DNA of 64,000 nt, taken from the NCBI GenBank assembly GCA_025362495.1, contig JANYGI010000178.1, positions 1 through 64,000 on the forward strand, read 5' to 3'. Numbering within the stretch: the first letter of the stretch is position 1; every line of letters begins with the position of its first letter. The DNA comes from Byssovorax sp. GTDB taxonomy: Bacteria; Myxococcota_A; Polyangia; Polyangiales; Polyangiaceae. The notes under the pieces were generated by a model. That model saw only the letters and a program-made list of their open reading frames with translations. It was not told the origin of the DNA and ran no database searches. Below are positions 37,134 to 45,652 of this stretch, in pieces. The translations under genes were made by a program, and so were the position numbers.

Positions 37134-39179
37134 TCAGCGCACGGCGCGCGCGGCCTCGACCACGCGATCGATCCAGGCCTGTTCTGCCGCTTCGATCGGG
37201 GGATCGCGCGCGATCGTCGTCGCCAGCGGGCGCGGCCGCTGCGAGGCGTGACCGCGCAGCCAGGCCGAGGTGATCGCGCCGACGCGGCCGTGCATGCCGA
37301 GGAAGAGCGCGAAGAGATCGGGCCCGACGGCGCGACGCGGGGCCTTGCGGACCTCGAGCTCGGCGCCCGACGCAATCGTGGCAGTGAAGCCTGCCACTAA
37401 ATGGTCGACGGGATCGAGCCACGGATCGGGCGCGCCGTGAGCGCCGCTCGCGATCCACGCGTCGACGGTCGTGTCGGGCGCGGGCGCGTCGGGGCCGAGC
37501 GCGAGCGAGAGGCCAGCCGCCTGGAGGGCGCGCTCCACCTCCGCGAGGGTGGCCCTGCCGCTCGCGTGAACGAGCTGCGAAGCGGCGTCGATCACCGGCT
37601 GCGCGGGCGGCGGCGTGACGGGTCGACGCGCCGGCAGATCGCGCGGCAGGAGGTTCCCGGGGTTCATGATCGCCGCGGGATCGAGCACCTTTCGCAGCGC
37701 CTCGACGATGTCGACGCCGAGGCCGAGCTCGGCGCCAAGCTTGGGCGCCTTGCTGCGGCCGACGCCGTGATGGTGCGAGAGCGAGCCGCCCGCGGCGACC
37801 GCAGCGTCGAGCGCGGCGCGCCACGCGGCGTCGTACTTGGCCTCGGCCTCGGCCACCGTCGGCGCGCTGCCCGCGAACGTGAAGTAGATGCTGCAGCCGT
37901 CCGGGTACGCGTGGGAGAGGTGCGCCATCACGAACACGTGGCTCCCGAGCGCGGCGCGAACGCCGTCGTAAAGATCGCGCAGGCGCGACCAGGGCGCGGC
38001 CACTTCCATCGTGTCGCTGAAGGCGCCGGCCATGAACACCGGGGCTTGCCGGTAGCTGACGCTGTAGCGGTGCGAGAGCCAGTGGCGCGCCGGCTCTTCG
38101 CCGAGCGGCGTCGCCCCGTGGCGCGCGGCGATGGTCGCGGCGAGCGCGAGATCGAGAGCGCCCTGCCCCGCGGGGCCCTCGAAGATCATCACCAGCCGCG
38201 AGCCCTTGAGGACGCGCACGCCGAGCGCTTGCACCACGTCGTTGAGGAGCTTCGGCACGCGGAGAATGCTGCGCAGCGCGAGGCCTCCGGCGCCCGGCGT
38301 GTGGACCCTGGGCGCGCTCGCTTTCTTCGGCTTTTTCCCGGCCGATCGCGCGCGCTTCACCGAGCCCATCCTGGCGATGAACGAGTCGAAAGGATCGTAG
38401 AGGCGCGCGACGGCGGGGCGGAGGCCGATCTGGAACATGTCGCGCATCGCCGTCCAGCCGGCCTCGATCGTGGGGAACGAGTAGGCCCCGTAGGCGCGCT
38501 CTTCGGGCACGGGGTGGAGGCGGAGCGTGGCCGCGGTGATCACCCCGAGCACGCCCTCGCTGCCGATGAAGAGCGGGAGCAGATCGGGCCCGTGCGTGCG
38601 GCGATGGAAGCGCACGACCTCGCCGCGCCCGACGACGCATTCGAGGCAGGACACCATGTCTTCAATCTTGCCGTAGCGACCCGAGCACTGGCCGGCGCCG
38701 CGCGCCGCGACCCAGCCGCCGACCGTGGAGCAGAGGATCGACGACGGGAAATGCCCTGCGGAGAAGCCTTTCGCGTTCAGCTCCTCCTCGAAGCGGATGC
38801 CCATCGCGCCGGACTCGACCTCGATCGAGGGCACGCTCGCGTCGAGCTTGCGCCAGGTCGTGAGGCGCTTGAGGTCCATCACCACGGTGCGCGGATCGGG
38901 GAGGATGCCGCCGCAGACGCCCGAGCCCGCGCCGTAGGGCACGAGCGGCGTGCCGTGCTCGGCGCAGAAGCGCACGGCCGCGGCGACCTCGGCGATCGTT
39001 TGAGGCCAAACGATCAGGCCGGGCCGGTGCTCGGCGATGCGCCCCTCGGAGACGGCGAGGTGGTGGCGAGGCCAGAGATCGCGGGCGTAGGCGATCTGGT
39101 CGGGCGGCGAGGCGCTGCGCCGGAGCTCGGGGAGCGCCTCGGCGAACGTCGCCTCGAGCCCCGTGCCGCCTTCGTTCAC
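37134..39179 (-). CDS. Alkyl-DHAP-synthase-like FAD flavoprotein with extra C-terminal half-domain
   Basis: 681 residues; the GTG at 39179 overlaps the stop of the methyltransferase gene (GTGA). An FAD-binding PCMH domain covers about 50-225 (VPYGAGSGVCGGI, FPSSILCSTVGGWVAARGAGQCSGRYG). The FAD-oxidase C-terminal domain follows, and SHHHGVGRSKAPKL (H469-H471) matches the His triad of alkylglycerone-phosphate synthase. Residues about 535-681 look like the later half of another PCMH domain (GlcE-like), which is unusual. AGPS exchanges the acyl chain of acyl-DHAP for an alkyl ether. With psd upstream, a role in ether or phospholipid synthesis is likely; a glycolate/lactate-oxidase-like activity is the alternative. 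Confidence 0.85.
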   Translation of the reverse strand: MNEGGTGLEATFAEALPELRRSASPPDQIAYARDLWPRHHLAVSEGRIAEHRPGLIVWPQTIAEVAAAVRFCAEHGTPLVPYGAGSGVCGGILPDPRTVVMDLKRLTTWRKLDASVPSIEVESGAMGIRFEEELNAKGFSAGHFPSSILCSTVGGWVAARGAGQCSGRYGKIEDMVSCLECVVGRGEVVRFHRRTHGPDLLPLFIGSEGVLGVITAATLRLHPVPEERAYGAYSFPTIEAGWTAMRDMFQIGLRPAVARLYDPFDSFIARMGSVKRARSAGKKPKKASAPRVHTPGAGGLALRSILRVPKLLNDVVQALGVRVLKGSRLVMIFEGPAGQGALDLALAATIAARHGATPLGEEPARHWLSHRYSVSYRQAPVFMAGAFSDTMEVAAPWSRLRDLYDGVRAALGSHVFVMAHLSHAYPDGCSIYFTFAGSAPTVAEAEAKYDAAWRAALDAAVAAGGSLSHHHGVGRSKAPKLGAELGLGVDIVEALRKVLDPAAIMNPGNLLPRDLPARRPVTPPPAQPVIDAASQLVHASGRATLAEVERALQAAGLSLALGPDAPAPDTTVDAWIASGAHGAPDPWLDPVDHLVAGFTATIASGAELEVRKAPRRAVGPDLFALFLGMHGRVGAITSAWLRGHASQRPRPLATTIARDPPIEAAEQAWIDRVVEAARAVR

Positions 39180-41227
39180 GTGCGCTCGGTCCGCTCGGCG
39201 AGGACGATCAGGCGCGGCGACTCGGAGCCGAAGAACACGCCCGGGTGCGCGGGGTGGCCCGTCACCTCGACGACCTTGAAGCCGCACTCGTGGAGCATCT
39301 TGCCGAGCTCGTGGAGGGCGTAGAGGCGGATGTTGTAGTCGACCTCGCGGGCGCGGCCGTCCTCGAACATCACGGTGCGCTTCACGCGGAGGCGGCTCGT
39401 GAAGAAGTCGACGGCCATTTCATCCATGCAGACGCAGCCGTCGCCCTCGAACCACACGAGGCTCGGCTGGCGAGGCGCGACGTAGTCGTGGTTGATGACG
39501 TCGAGGAGGAGCATGCCGCCCGTGCGCAGCGCGCGGTGGATGCGCTGGAGGACGTTGACGTTCTTCTCGTCGTCGAAGTAGCCGAAGCTCGTCTGCCAGC
39601 AGTAGACGCCGTCGAAGGTGTCCTCGAAGGCCATCTCGCGCATGTCGCCTTGCAAGAAGTTGAGCTTCTGGCCGCGCTCCTGGGCCTCGTCGGCGGCGCG
39701 CGCGAGCATCGCGAGCGAGAGATCGTACCCGACGACGCTGTAGCCGCGGCTGGCGAGCTCGACGGCGTGCGCGCCGGGGCCGCACGCGAGATCGAGCATC
39801 ACCGCGCCCTTCTCGAGGCCGAGGCGATCTTCGATGAAGTCGCACTCGCGGCGCACGTGCTTGGGCTCGACGCGGTCCATCGTGCGGAGGTAGTCGTCGC
39901 CAAAAAGCTCTTCCCACCAGGGCTTTTGTCGCTTGCGCGGCGTCTCGGCGGGCGGGCCGGCCACGGGAGCTGCGACGGCCGCGGCGGGAGGCGTCGGCGT
40001 GCTGGCCGGAGGCGGCGGAGGCGTCGCGGGCGGAGGCGCGGCGGCAGCCAGCGGAGGCGTGGCGCTGAACGTCGCGATCGCGGCCGGAGGCGGGGGCGTG
40101 TTGACCGAGGTCGGCCCCGGCTCGATCGAGCTGCCGCGCTTGAGCGGCGGAGGCGGCGGCTTCTTCGGCGCTGTCGAGGCCGCGTCGAAGGGCGAGCTGG
40201 CCACGTCGGAGATGCGCTCCGGCTCGATCTCCTCGATCGCTTCGAGATCTTCCGGGCGGCTCTCGGCCTGGGCGCGCGCGAGGATGGCGCTCGACGGTTG
40301 CGTGTCGGGCTCGTCGTCTTCGAGAGCCTCGACCTCTTCGACGGCGGTGTCCGCAGGCGGCGCGACGACGGGCACAGCCGCCGTCAGTGGCACCTCTTCG
40401 AACGAGGGAGGCGTCATGTCGGTCCCGATGCTGATGATGCGCATCGGCCGGATGACGTCGTCGTTCGTGTCGAGCACCGCGAGCGACGCCGCGGGCGGGG
40501 CTGCCTCGATCGGCGGGGCGGCCTCGATCGGCGGCACGGATCGACGCGCTTCGACGGGCGGCGCGGGCCTCGGCACCGTCGGCGCGGCGGGCCTGGCTCC
40601 CTCGGTGGGGAACCCGTCGAGCCAGGGCGTGGAGCTTACCTGCGCGCGCGCCGGAGGGGGTGCGTCGATCGGCGGGGGCGCGGAGACACGATCCACCGAC
40701 TCGGCGGGGACGGCCGACTTCATCGGAACCGAGTCGTCGGGGATCTTCACCGTGCGCCGTGATTTGCGGCGAGCTGCGGCGATCGGATCGCTCGACGGCG
40801 ACGACGACGGCGCGTTCGGATCGTCGAGGAACGCCGGGATCGCGGGGGGCGGTCCCGGCGTCGCCCAGCCGACGTCGGTCTCGTCGAGCGCGGGGACGCT
40901 CGGCGGGGTCGACGCGCGCGACGAAGGCGCCGGCGTCGTATTCGTGGCAGGTGCGGCTGCCGCCATCGGTGCGGAGGGCGCGGCCATGAACGCATCCATC
41001 CCCGGCACGCGCGGCATCGGCGCCGGCGGCGGGATCGGCGCCGAGGGCGGCCCGGCCATCGCGCCGGGGAACGTCGGCTTGCGCGACGGAGGCGCGGCGC
41101 CCGACGGACGCGGGCGCGGCACCGCGGGCGGCGGCGTCAGCCGCGAGGTGGAAGCCACGTCGTCGTGCTCGCGGGCCAGCGCCGGCGGCACGGAGGGCGC
41201 GGAGTCACGCGGGGTCTCGTCGCTCAT
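39176..41227 (-). CDS. SAM-dependent methyltransferase with long Pro/Ala-rich N-terminus
   Basis: 683 residues. The first about 430 are low-complexity Pro/Ala/Ser/Glu and very likely disordered; short repeated pieces such as PPIEAAPPIEAAPP occur. The class I methyltransferase domain (about 435-683) has motif I VMLDLACGPGAHAVELA, then FLQGDMREM and a YDGVYC-like strand. Substrate unknown; a small molecule or lipid fits the setting. It overlaps psd upstream (ATGA, 41224-41227) and the flavoprotein gene downstream (GTGA), so all three form one coupled operon. Confidence 0.85.
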   Translation of the reverse strand: MSDETPRDSAPSVPPALAREHDDVASTSRLTPPPAVPRPRPSGAAPPSRKPTFPGAMAGPPSAPIPPPAPMPRVPGMDAFMAAPSAPMAAAAPATNTTPAPSSRASTPPSVPALDETDVGWATPGPPPAIPAFLDDPNAPSSSPSSDPIAAARRKSRRTVKIPDDSVPMKSAVPAESVDRVSAPPPIDAPPPARAQVSSTPWLDGFPTEGARPAAPTVPRPAPPVEARRSVPPIEAAPPIEAAPPAASLAVLDTNDDVIRPMRIISIGTDMTPPSFEEVPLTAAVPVVAPPADTAVEEVEALEDDEPDTQPSSAILARAQAESRPEDLEAIEEIEPERISDVASSPFDAASTAPKKPPPPPLKRGSSIEPGPTSVNTPPPPAAIATFSATPPLAAAAPPPATPPPPPASTPTPPAAAVAAPVAGPPAETPRKRQKPWWEELFGDDYLRTMDRVEPKHVRRECDFIEDRLGLEKGAVMLDLACGPGAHAVELASRGYSVVGYDLSLAMLARAADEAQERGQKLNFLQGDMREMAFEDTFDGVYCWQTSFGYFDDEKNVNVLQRIHRALRTGGMLLLDVINHDYVAPRQPSLVWFEGDGCVCMDEMAVDFFTSRLRVKRTVMFEDGRAREVDYNIRLYALHELGKMLHECGFKVVEVTGHPAHPGVFFGSESPRLIVLAERTERT

Positions 41228-42069
41228 CGAGCGACCTCGGTGGAGAGCGGCTCTCCCATGCGAACGCCCGGCGACGCGGGCCTTTGCCAGGTCGGCGTGA
41301 CGCCCTTCTCGACGAAGACCACCGCGGTAGACCCCATGTGGAAGATCCCGATCTCGTCGCCCCTGGCGACACTCTGGGCCGGCGCGATCACGTGCGTGCC
41401 GAGGGGCACGTCGTGCGCGTCGATCGCGCTCACGGTGATGCGTCCGACGATCATCGCGCCCACCATCACGACGGTGACGCGGCCTTGCGACTCGGTGTCG
41501 ATGACGATGGCGACGCGGCGGTTGATCGAGAAGAGCGAGGGGATGTGGCGCTCGCCGATGGAGTTGACGGGGTAGAGATCGCCCGGCAGCGATCGGATCA
41601 TCGTCACCTTGCCGGCGACGGGAGAGTGCACGCGGTGGTAGTCCCGCGGCGAGAGGTAGACGATCGCGTACTGCCCGCCCTCGTAGCGGGCGACCTCGGC
41701 CGGATCGCCGACGAGATCGGCGAGCTGGTAGTCGCGCCCCTTGATCTGGAACGTCCCGCCGGCGTGGACGGGCCCGAGGTCGTCGAGGCGGCCGTCGGCC
41801 GGGCTGACGATGGCCCCTGGCTCGGCGTTCACCGGCCGCGCGCCGTCGCGGAGCGCCCGGGTGAAGAAGGCGTCGAAGCTCTCGAACGCGCCGTCGGGGG
41901 CGACGGTGTCCCCGAGGTTCACGTCGTACGCCCGCACGTACATCTTCACGACCGCGTTGGCGACCGCTGGAGGGAGCGGAAGATCGCAGAGGCGCCCCAC
42001 TGCCCGCGTGATGCGAACTCGGGGCAGAACGCGGAGAATTTGGGCAGCGGCGTAGGTGGCTACGGTCAT
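41224..42069 (-). CDS. psd: Phosphatidylserine decarboxylase proenzyme
   Basis: 281 residues. Typical blocks: FFTRAL..GARPV, IVSPADGRL, YHRVHSPVAGKV, and a C-terminal self-cleavage site MGST (245-248; usually LGST). Cleavage before S247 would give a 35-residue alpha chain carrying the pyruvoyl group. The enzyme turns phosphatidylserine into phosphatidylethanolamine at the membrane. It is the first gene of a coupled operon with the methyltransferase and the AGPS-like gene. AAGG lies about 8 nt before the ATG. Confidence 0.93.
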   Translation of the reverse strand: MTVATYAAAQILRVLPRVRITRAVGRLCDLPLPPAVANAVVKMYVRAYDVNLGDTVAPDGAFESFDAFFTRALRDGARPVNAEPGAIVSPADGRLDDLGPVHAGGTFQIKGRDYQLADLVGDPAEVARYEGGQYAIVYLSPRDYHRVHSPVAGKVTMIRSLPGDLYPVNSIGERHIPSLFSINRRVAIVIDTESQGRVTVVMVGAMIVGRITVSAIDAHDVPLGTHVIAPAQSVARGDEIGIFHMGSTAVVFVEKGVTPTWQRPASPGVRMGEPLSTEVAR

Positions 42070-42368
42070 TTCAGGCCTTGCAGAATCGGAGGAATGCTAG
42101 GCCCCGGTCGGGACCGTGGTCAACGTTGCCGCTCTTCGCGGCCGACGTTTCGCCCGGCGGGCCGATTTGGAGCGATCCATCCCGCTCCGGCGCGGTCTCT
42201 TTTGGAGCGGGCGGGCCGGGGGCGCGCTCGTTTCTGGTGCGCCGATCACGTCGACGCCGGAGATCACGCTCGATCACGCGCCTTTTAGCCGACGGCACGC
42301 CGCTCGCAATGCCTCTCCTCGAACCGCGGGGGCGCTCCCCTCGCCGCTTCACAGAGGAGACAGAGGAC
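42070..42368. promoter_or_regulatory. Divergent region psd / MBL gene with competing inverted repeats
   Basis: 299 bp without a convincing ORF. GGAGCG (42169-42174) can pair with CGCTCC (42183-42188), and CCCGCTCC (42181-42188) can instead pair with GGAGCGGG (42204-42211). The two pairings exclude each other. The flanking TTTGGAGCG occurs twice, 34 bp apart, so these could be operator repeats or a leader switch. GGAG is found before the MBL ATG. Confidence 0.4.
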
Positions 42369-43220
42369 ATGCGCATCAAGTTCTGGGGTGTTCGCGGCAG
42401 CATCGCTTCGCCTGGTCCCGACACGGCCGACGTCGGTGGCAACACCAGCTGCGTCGAGGTGCTCTGCGGCACCACGCGCTTCATCCTCGACGCGGGCACG
42501 GGCATCCGCAAGCTCGGCGAGTCGCTGCTCGCGCAGGGCCCCGTCGACGCGACGCTGCTGCTCTCGCACCTGCACTGGGATCACATCCAGGGGCTGCCCT
42601 TCTTCGTGCCGGCGTACCTGCCGTCGACGAAGCTCACGATCGCGGGGACGGCCAACGGCGTGATGTCGCTCGGCGACGCGCTCTCGCACCAGATGACGGC
42701 GCCCGTCTTCCCGGTGCGCCTCGACGAGCTCGGCGCGCAGCTCTCGCTCCGCGAGATCAAGAACGGCGAGAAGTTCGACGTGGGCGAGGCCACGGTGCGC
42801 GTGGCCAAGCTCAACCACCCGGGCGGCGTGCAGGCCTACCGGATCGAGCACGAGGGCAAGGTCCTCGTCTACGCGACCGACACCGAGCACTACGCGTGCG
42901 TCGATCCCACGCTGCGGGCGCTCTGCGAGGGCGCCGACGTGCTCATCTACGACTCGCAGTACACGCCCGACGAGTACGCCGGCGTCACCGGCCGCTCCAA
43001 GGTCGGCTGGGGTCACTCGACGTACGTGGCCGGCTGCGAGCTCGCGAAGAGCGCGGGCGTCGGGCAGTACGTGCTGTTTCACCACGATCCGACGCGCAAC
43101 GACGCGGCCGTGATCGATCTCGAGCGCCGCGCGCAGCAGCTCTTCGCGCCCTCGATCGCGGCGCGCGAGGGCCTGGTGATCAGCCTCGACGACGCGGCGA
43201 GGTCGGCCTGGGCCGCGTGA
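42369..43220 (+). CDS. MBL-fold metallo-hydrolase
   Basis: 283 residues from the ATG at 42369. The N-terminus MRIKFWGVRGSIASPGP is characteristic of a stand-alone MBL family often found in myxobacteria. The metal motif SHLHWDHIQG (HxHxDH) is intact, with further candidate metal ligands in LNHPGG, YATDTEH and LFHHDP. The reaction is not known; such proteins include RNase Z-like and cyclic-nucleotide phosphodiesterases. The GAF/sigma-54 activator gene follows 41 bp later. Confidence 0.88.
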   Translation: MRIKFWGVRGSIASPGPDTADVGGNTSCVEVLCGTTRFILDAGTGIRKLGESLLAQGPVDATLLLSHLHWDHIQGLPFFVPAYLPSTKLTIAGTANGVMSLGDALSHQMTAPVFPVRLDELGAQLSLREIKNGEKFDVGEATVRVAKLNHPGGVQAYRIEHEGKVLVYATDTEHYACVDPTLRALCEGADVLIYDSQYTPDEYAGVTGRSKVGWGHSTYVAGCELAKSAGVGQYVLFHHDPTRNDAAVIDLERRAQQLFAPSIAAREGLVISLDDAARSAWAA

Positions 43221-43261
43221 TCGCCCGGGCCGCGGCTCCCCACCCCGACGAGGTCGACCCC

Positions 43262-44854
43262 ATGGAATCTGCGATCCGCGAGGTTTCGGTGACGCGGGCG
43301 CGGCGCCTCTCTATGCTGGAGCCTTCCCCGCTATCCATGTCGCGCCTGTCGCTGATCGTCGATCTCGCTTCGCTCCTCGCTCGCGAGGTCGATTTCGACA
43401 CGCTCCTCGGCACCGCCTGCGAGCGCCTCGCCCGCGCTCTCCGCGCCGACCGGGCCACGATCTGGATCGTCGACGCCGAGCACGGCGATCTGGTCACGCG
43501 CGTCGCCGTGCTGCCCGAGCTGCCCGAAGGCCTGCGCCAGCCGCTCGTGCGCGGCATCGCGGGGCACGTCGCGCTCACCGGCGACGTGGTCCGCGTCGAC
43601 GACGCCTCGCAAGATCCTCGCTTCGATTCCTCGACCGACAAGGTCACCGGGTACACCACGCGATCGATGCTCGTCGCGCCGATCCGCGAGGACGCACAGG
43701 CGCCGGTGCGCGGCGTCGTGCAGCTCCTGAACCGCGAGGACGGCGCCTTCGACGAAGAGGACGAGCAGTACCTCGTCGCGCTCGCGACGCAGCTCGCCCG
43801 CGCGCTCACGCTCACCACCTTGCGCGCGGCCGACGGCGGCGGCCCGGGCCTCGTCCTCCAGAGCACGTTCAACAAGATCGTCGGCCGCAGCGCCCCGATC
43901 CGCGCCGTCTACGAGCGCATCCAGCTCGCCGCGCAGACCGACGCGACGGTGCTCCTCCGCGGCGAGACGGGCACGGGAAAAGGCCTGTTTGCCAGGGCGA
44001 TCCACGTCAATTCGCGGCGACAGGCGCGGCCGTTCATCACCGTCGACTGCACGACGCTGCCCGCGCAGCTCGTCGAGAGCGAGCTCTTCGGTCACGAGCG
44101 CGGCGCGTTCACGGGCGCCGATCGCCGCGTCCCTGGCAAGGTCGAGCTGGCCGAAGGCGGGACGCTGTTCATCGACGAGATCGGCGATTTACCCCCGGAT
44201 ATCCAGGGCAAATTCCTTCGCTTCTTGCAGGAGCGCACCTTCGAGCGCGTCGGCGGACGGCAGACGTTGCGCGCCGACATCCGCGTCGTCGCCGCCACCC
44301 ACCGCGACCTCGAGCGCGCCGTCGCCGAGGGGCGCTTCCGCGAAGATCTCTACTACCGCGCTCGCGTCGTGGAGATCGAGCTGCCCCCGCTGCGCGCCCG
44401 CGGGGCCGACGAGATCGAGTCGCTCGCCCGGCATTTCGCCGATGTTTACGCCACGCGCTACGGCCGCCCGACGCCGCGCTTCGAGCCCGCGGCGCTCGTG
44501 GCGATCCGCGCGCACGCGTGGCCCGGCAACGTGCGCGAGCTCGAGCACTGGATCGAGAGCGCGATCGCCCTCGCGCCCGACGGCCGTGTCACCGCCTCGC
44601 ACCTGCCGCGCCGCGGGCCCGAGCTCCCCACCGACTCGGCCCGCCGCGAGAGCGCCGCCGCCGCGCCGCAACGCCCCGTCGTCGCCGAGCCGACCGCCGA
44701 GCACGCGATCACGATCCCCCTTGGTTTGCCGCTCGAAGAGGCCGTTCGCCTCTACGTCGACGCCACGGTGAAGGACTGCGACGGCAACAAGACCGAGGCC
44801 GCCAGGAGCCTCGGCGTCGGTCGCAACACCATCGGCCGCGCGCTGCGGCGCTGA
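43262..44854 (+). CDS. GAF-domain sigma-54-dependent activator
   Basis: 530 residues from the ATG at 43262; ATGs at 43313 and 43337 are alternatives and the last would still keep all domains. A GAF domain lies at about 40-185. The AAA+ domain has GETGTGKG (Walker A), GAFTGA, and FIDEIG (Walker B), so sigma-54 contact is expected. A Fis-type HTH ends the protein (GNKTEAARSLGVGRNTIGRAL). No receiver domain or FHA is present; the signal is read through GAF. It probably shares a transcript with the MBL gene. Confidence 0.9.
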   Translation: MESAIREVSVTRARRLSMLEPSPLSMSRLSLIVDLASLLAREVDFDTLLGTACERLARALRADRATIWIVDAEHGDLVTRVAVLPELPEGLRQPLVRGIAGHVALTGDVVRVDDASQDPRFDSSTDKVTGYTTRSMLVAPIREDAQAPVRGVVQLLNREDGAFDEEDEQYLVALATQLARALTLTTLRAADGGGPGLVLQSTFNKIVGRSAPIRAVYERIQLAAQTDATVLLRGETGTGKGLFARAIHVNSRRQARPFITVDCTTLPAQLVESELFGHERGAFTGADRRVPGKVELAEGGTLFIDEIGDLPPDIQGKFLRFLQERTFERVGGRQTLRADIRVVAATHRDLERAVAEGRFREDLYYRARVVEIELPPLRARGADEIESLARHFADVYATRYGRPTPRFEPAALVAIRAHAWPGNVRELEHWIESAIALAPDGRVTASHLPRRGPELPTDSARRESAAAAPQRPVVAEPTAEHAITIPLGLPLEEAVRLYVDATVKDCDGNKTEAARSLGVGRNTIGRALRR

Positions 44855-44892
44855 CTCGCGTAGATTCGCGGGCTCGCCCCCGGGAGAGCTTC

Positions 44893-45597
44893 ATGCCGCG
44901 ATCGATCACCCCGCCGCTGCTCGCGCTCGCGCTGCTGCTCGTCGCGCCGCGCGCGCGCGCGGAGGGCCCGAGCGACGCCGACGTCACGCGCCGTTTGGCC
45001 TTCATTTCCAGCACGCTGGAGGGCGGGACCGTCGCCGCCGATCGCTGGTGGTACGGCTGGTACGCGGGCTGGACGGCGCTGACGACGGGCGAGGTCGTGT
45101 TCGCGATCGCGGCCACCGATCGCGGCTTTCGCGTCGACAGCGCGGTCGGCGCGGTCTCGTGCTCGCTCGGCGTGATCCCGCTCGGCTTCCTCCCGTTCGT
45201 TCCCCGCACCGCCGCCGCGAGCCTGCGCACGCTGCCCGGCGACACGCCCGAACAGCGCCGCCGCAAGCTCGCCGCCGGCGAGAATTTGCTGCGCAAATCG
45301 GCCGAAACAGAGGCTTTCGGGCGATCGTGGCTCACCCACGCGCTCGGCATCAGCGTCTCGGTCGCGGCGGGCCTCGTCCTCGCGCTCGGCTACAAGCGGC
45401 CGGTCACCGGGACCATCAACATCGTCACCGGTATCGCGCTGACCGAGGCCCAGATCTTCACCCAGCCGACGGCCGCGATCGGCGCGTGGCGGTCGTACGA
45501 GCACGGCAATTTCGAGACACCTCGGGCTGCCACAAAGGTGCCGCGGTGGACGATCGTGCCGCAGCCCACCGGGATCGGGTTCGCCGCGCAATTTTGA
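44893..45597 (+). CDS. Exported membrane protein, unknown
   Basis: 234 residues. A signal peptide ends near ARA (about residue 22). Three or four hydrophobic helices follow (around WYAGWTALTTGEVVFAIA, CSLGVIPLGFLPFV, LGISVSVAAGLVLALGY and TINIVTGIALTEAQIF). The family was not recognised; the layout is typical of small myxobacterial inner-membrane proteins. GGGAG precedes the ATG by about 6 nt. Confidence 0.7.
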   Translation: MPRSITPPLLALALLLVAPRARAEGPSDADVTRRLAFISSTLEGGTVAADRWWYGWYAGWTALTTGEVVFAIAATDRGFRVDSAVGAVSCSLGVIPLGFLPFVPRTAAASLRTLPGDTPEQRRRKLAAGENLLRKSAETEAFGRSWLTHALGISVSVAAGLVLALGYKRPVTGTINIVTGIALTEAQIFTQPTAAIGAWRSYEHGNFETPRAATKVPRWTIVPQPTGIGFAAQF

Positions 45598-45652
45598 AGA
45601 AGTGCAGGGGTCGACCCTCGTCGACGCATCGCGGCGCTACCATCGATCCCCC

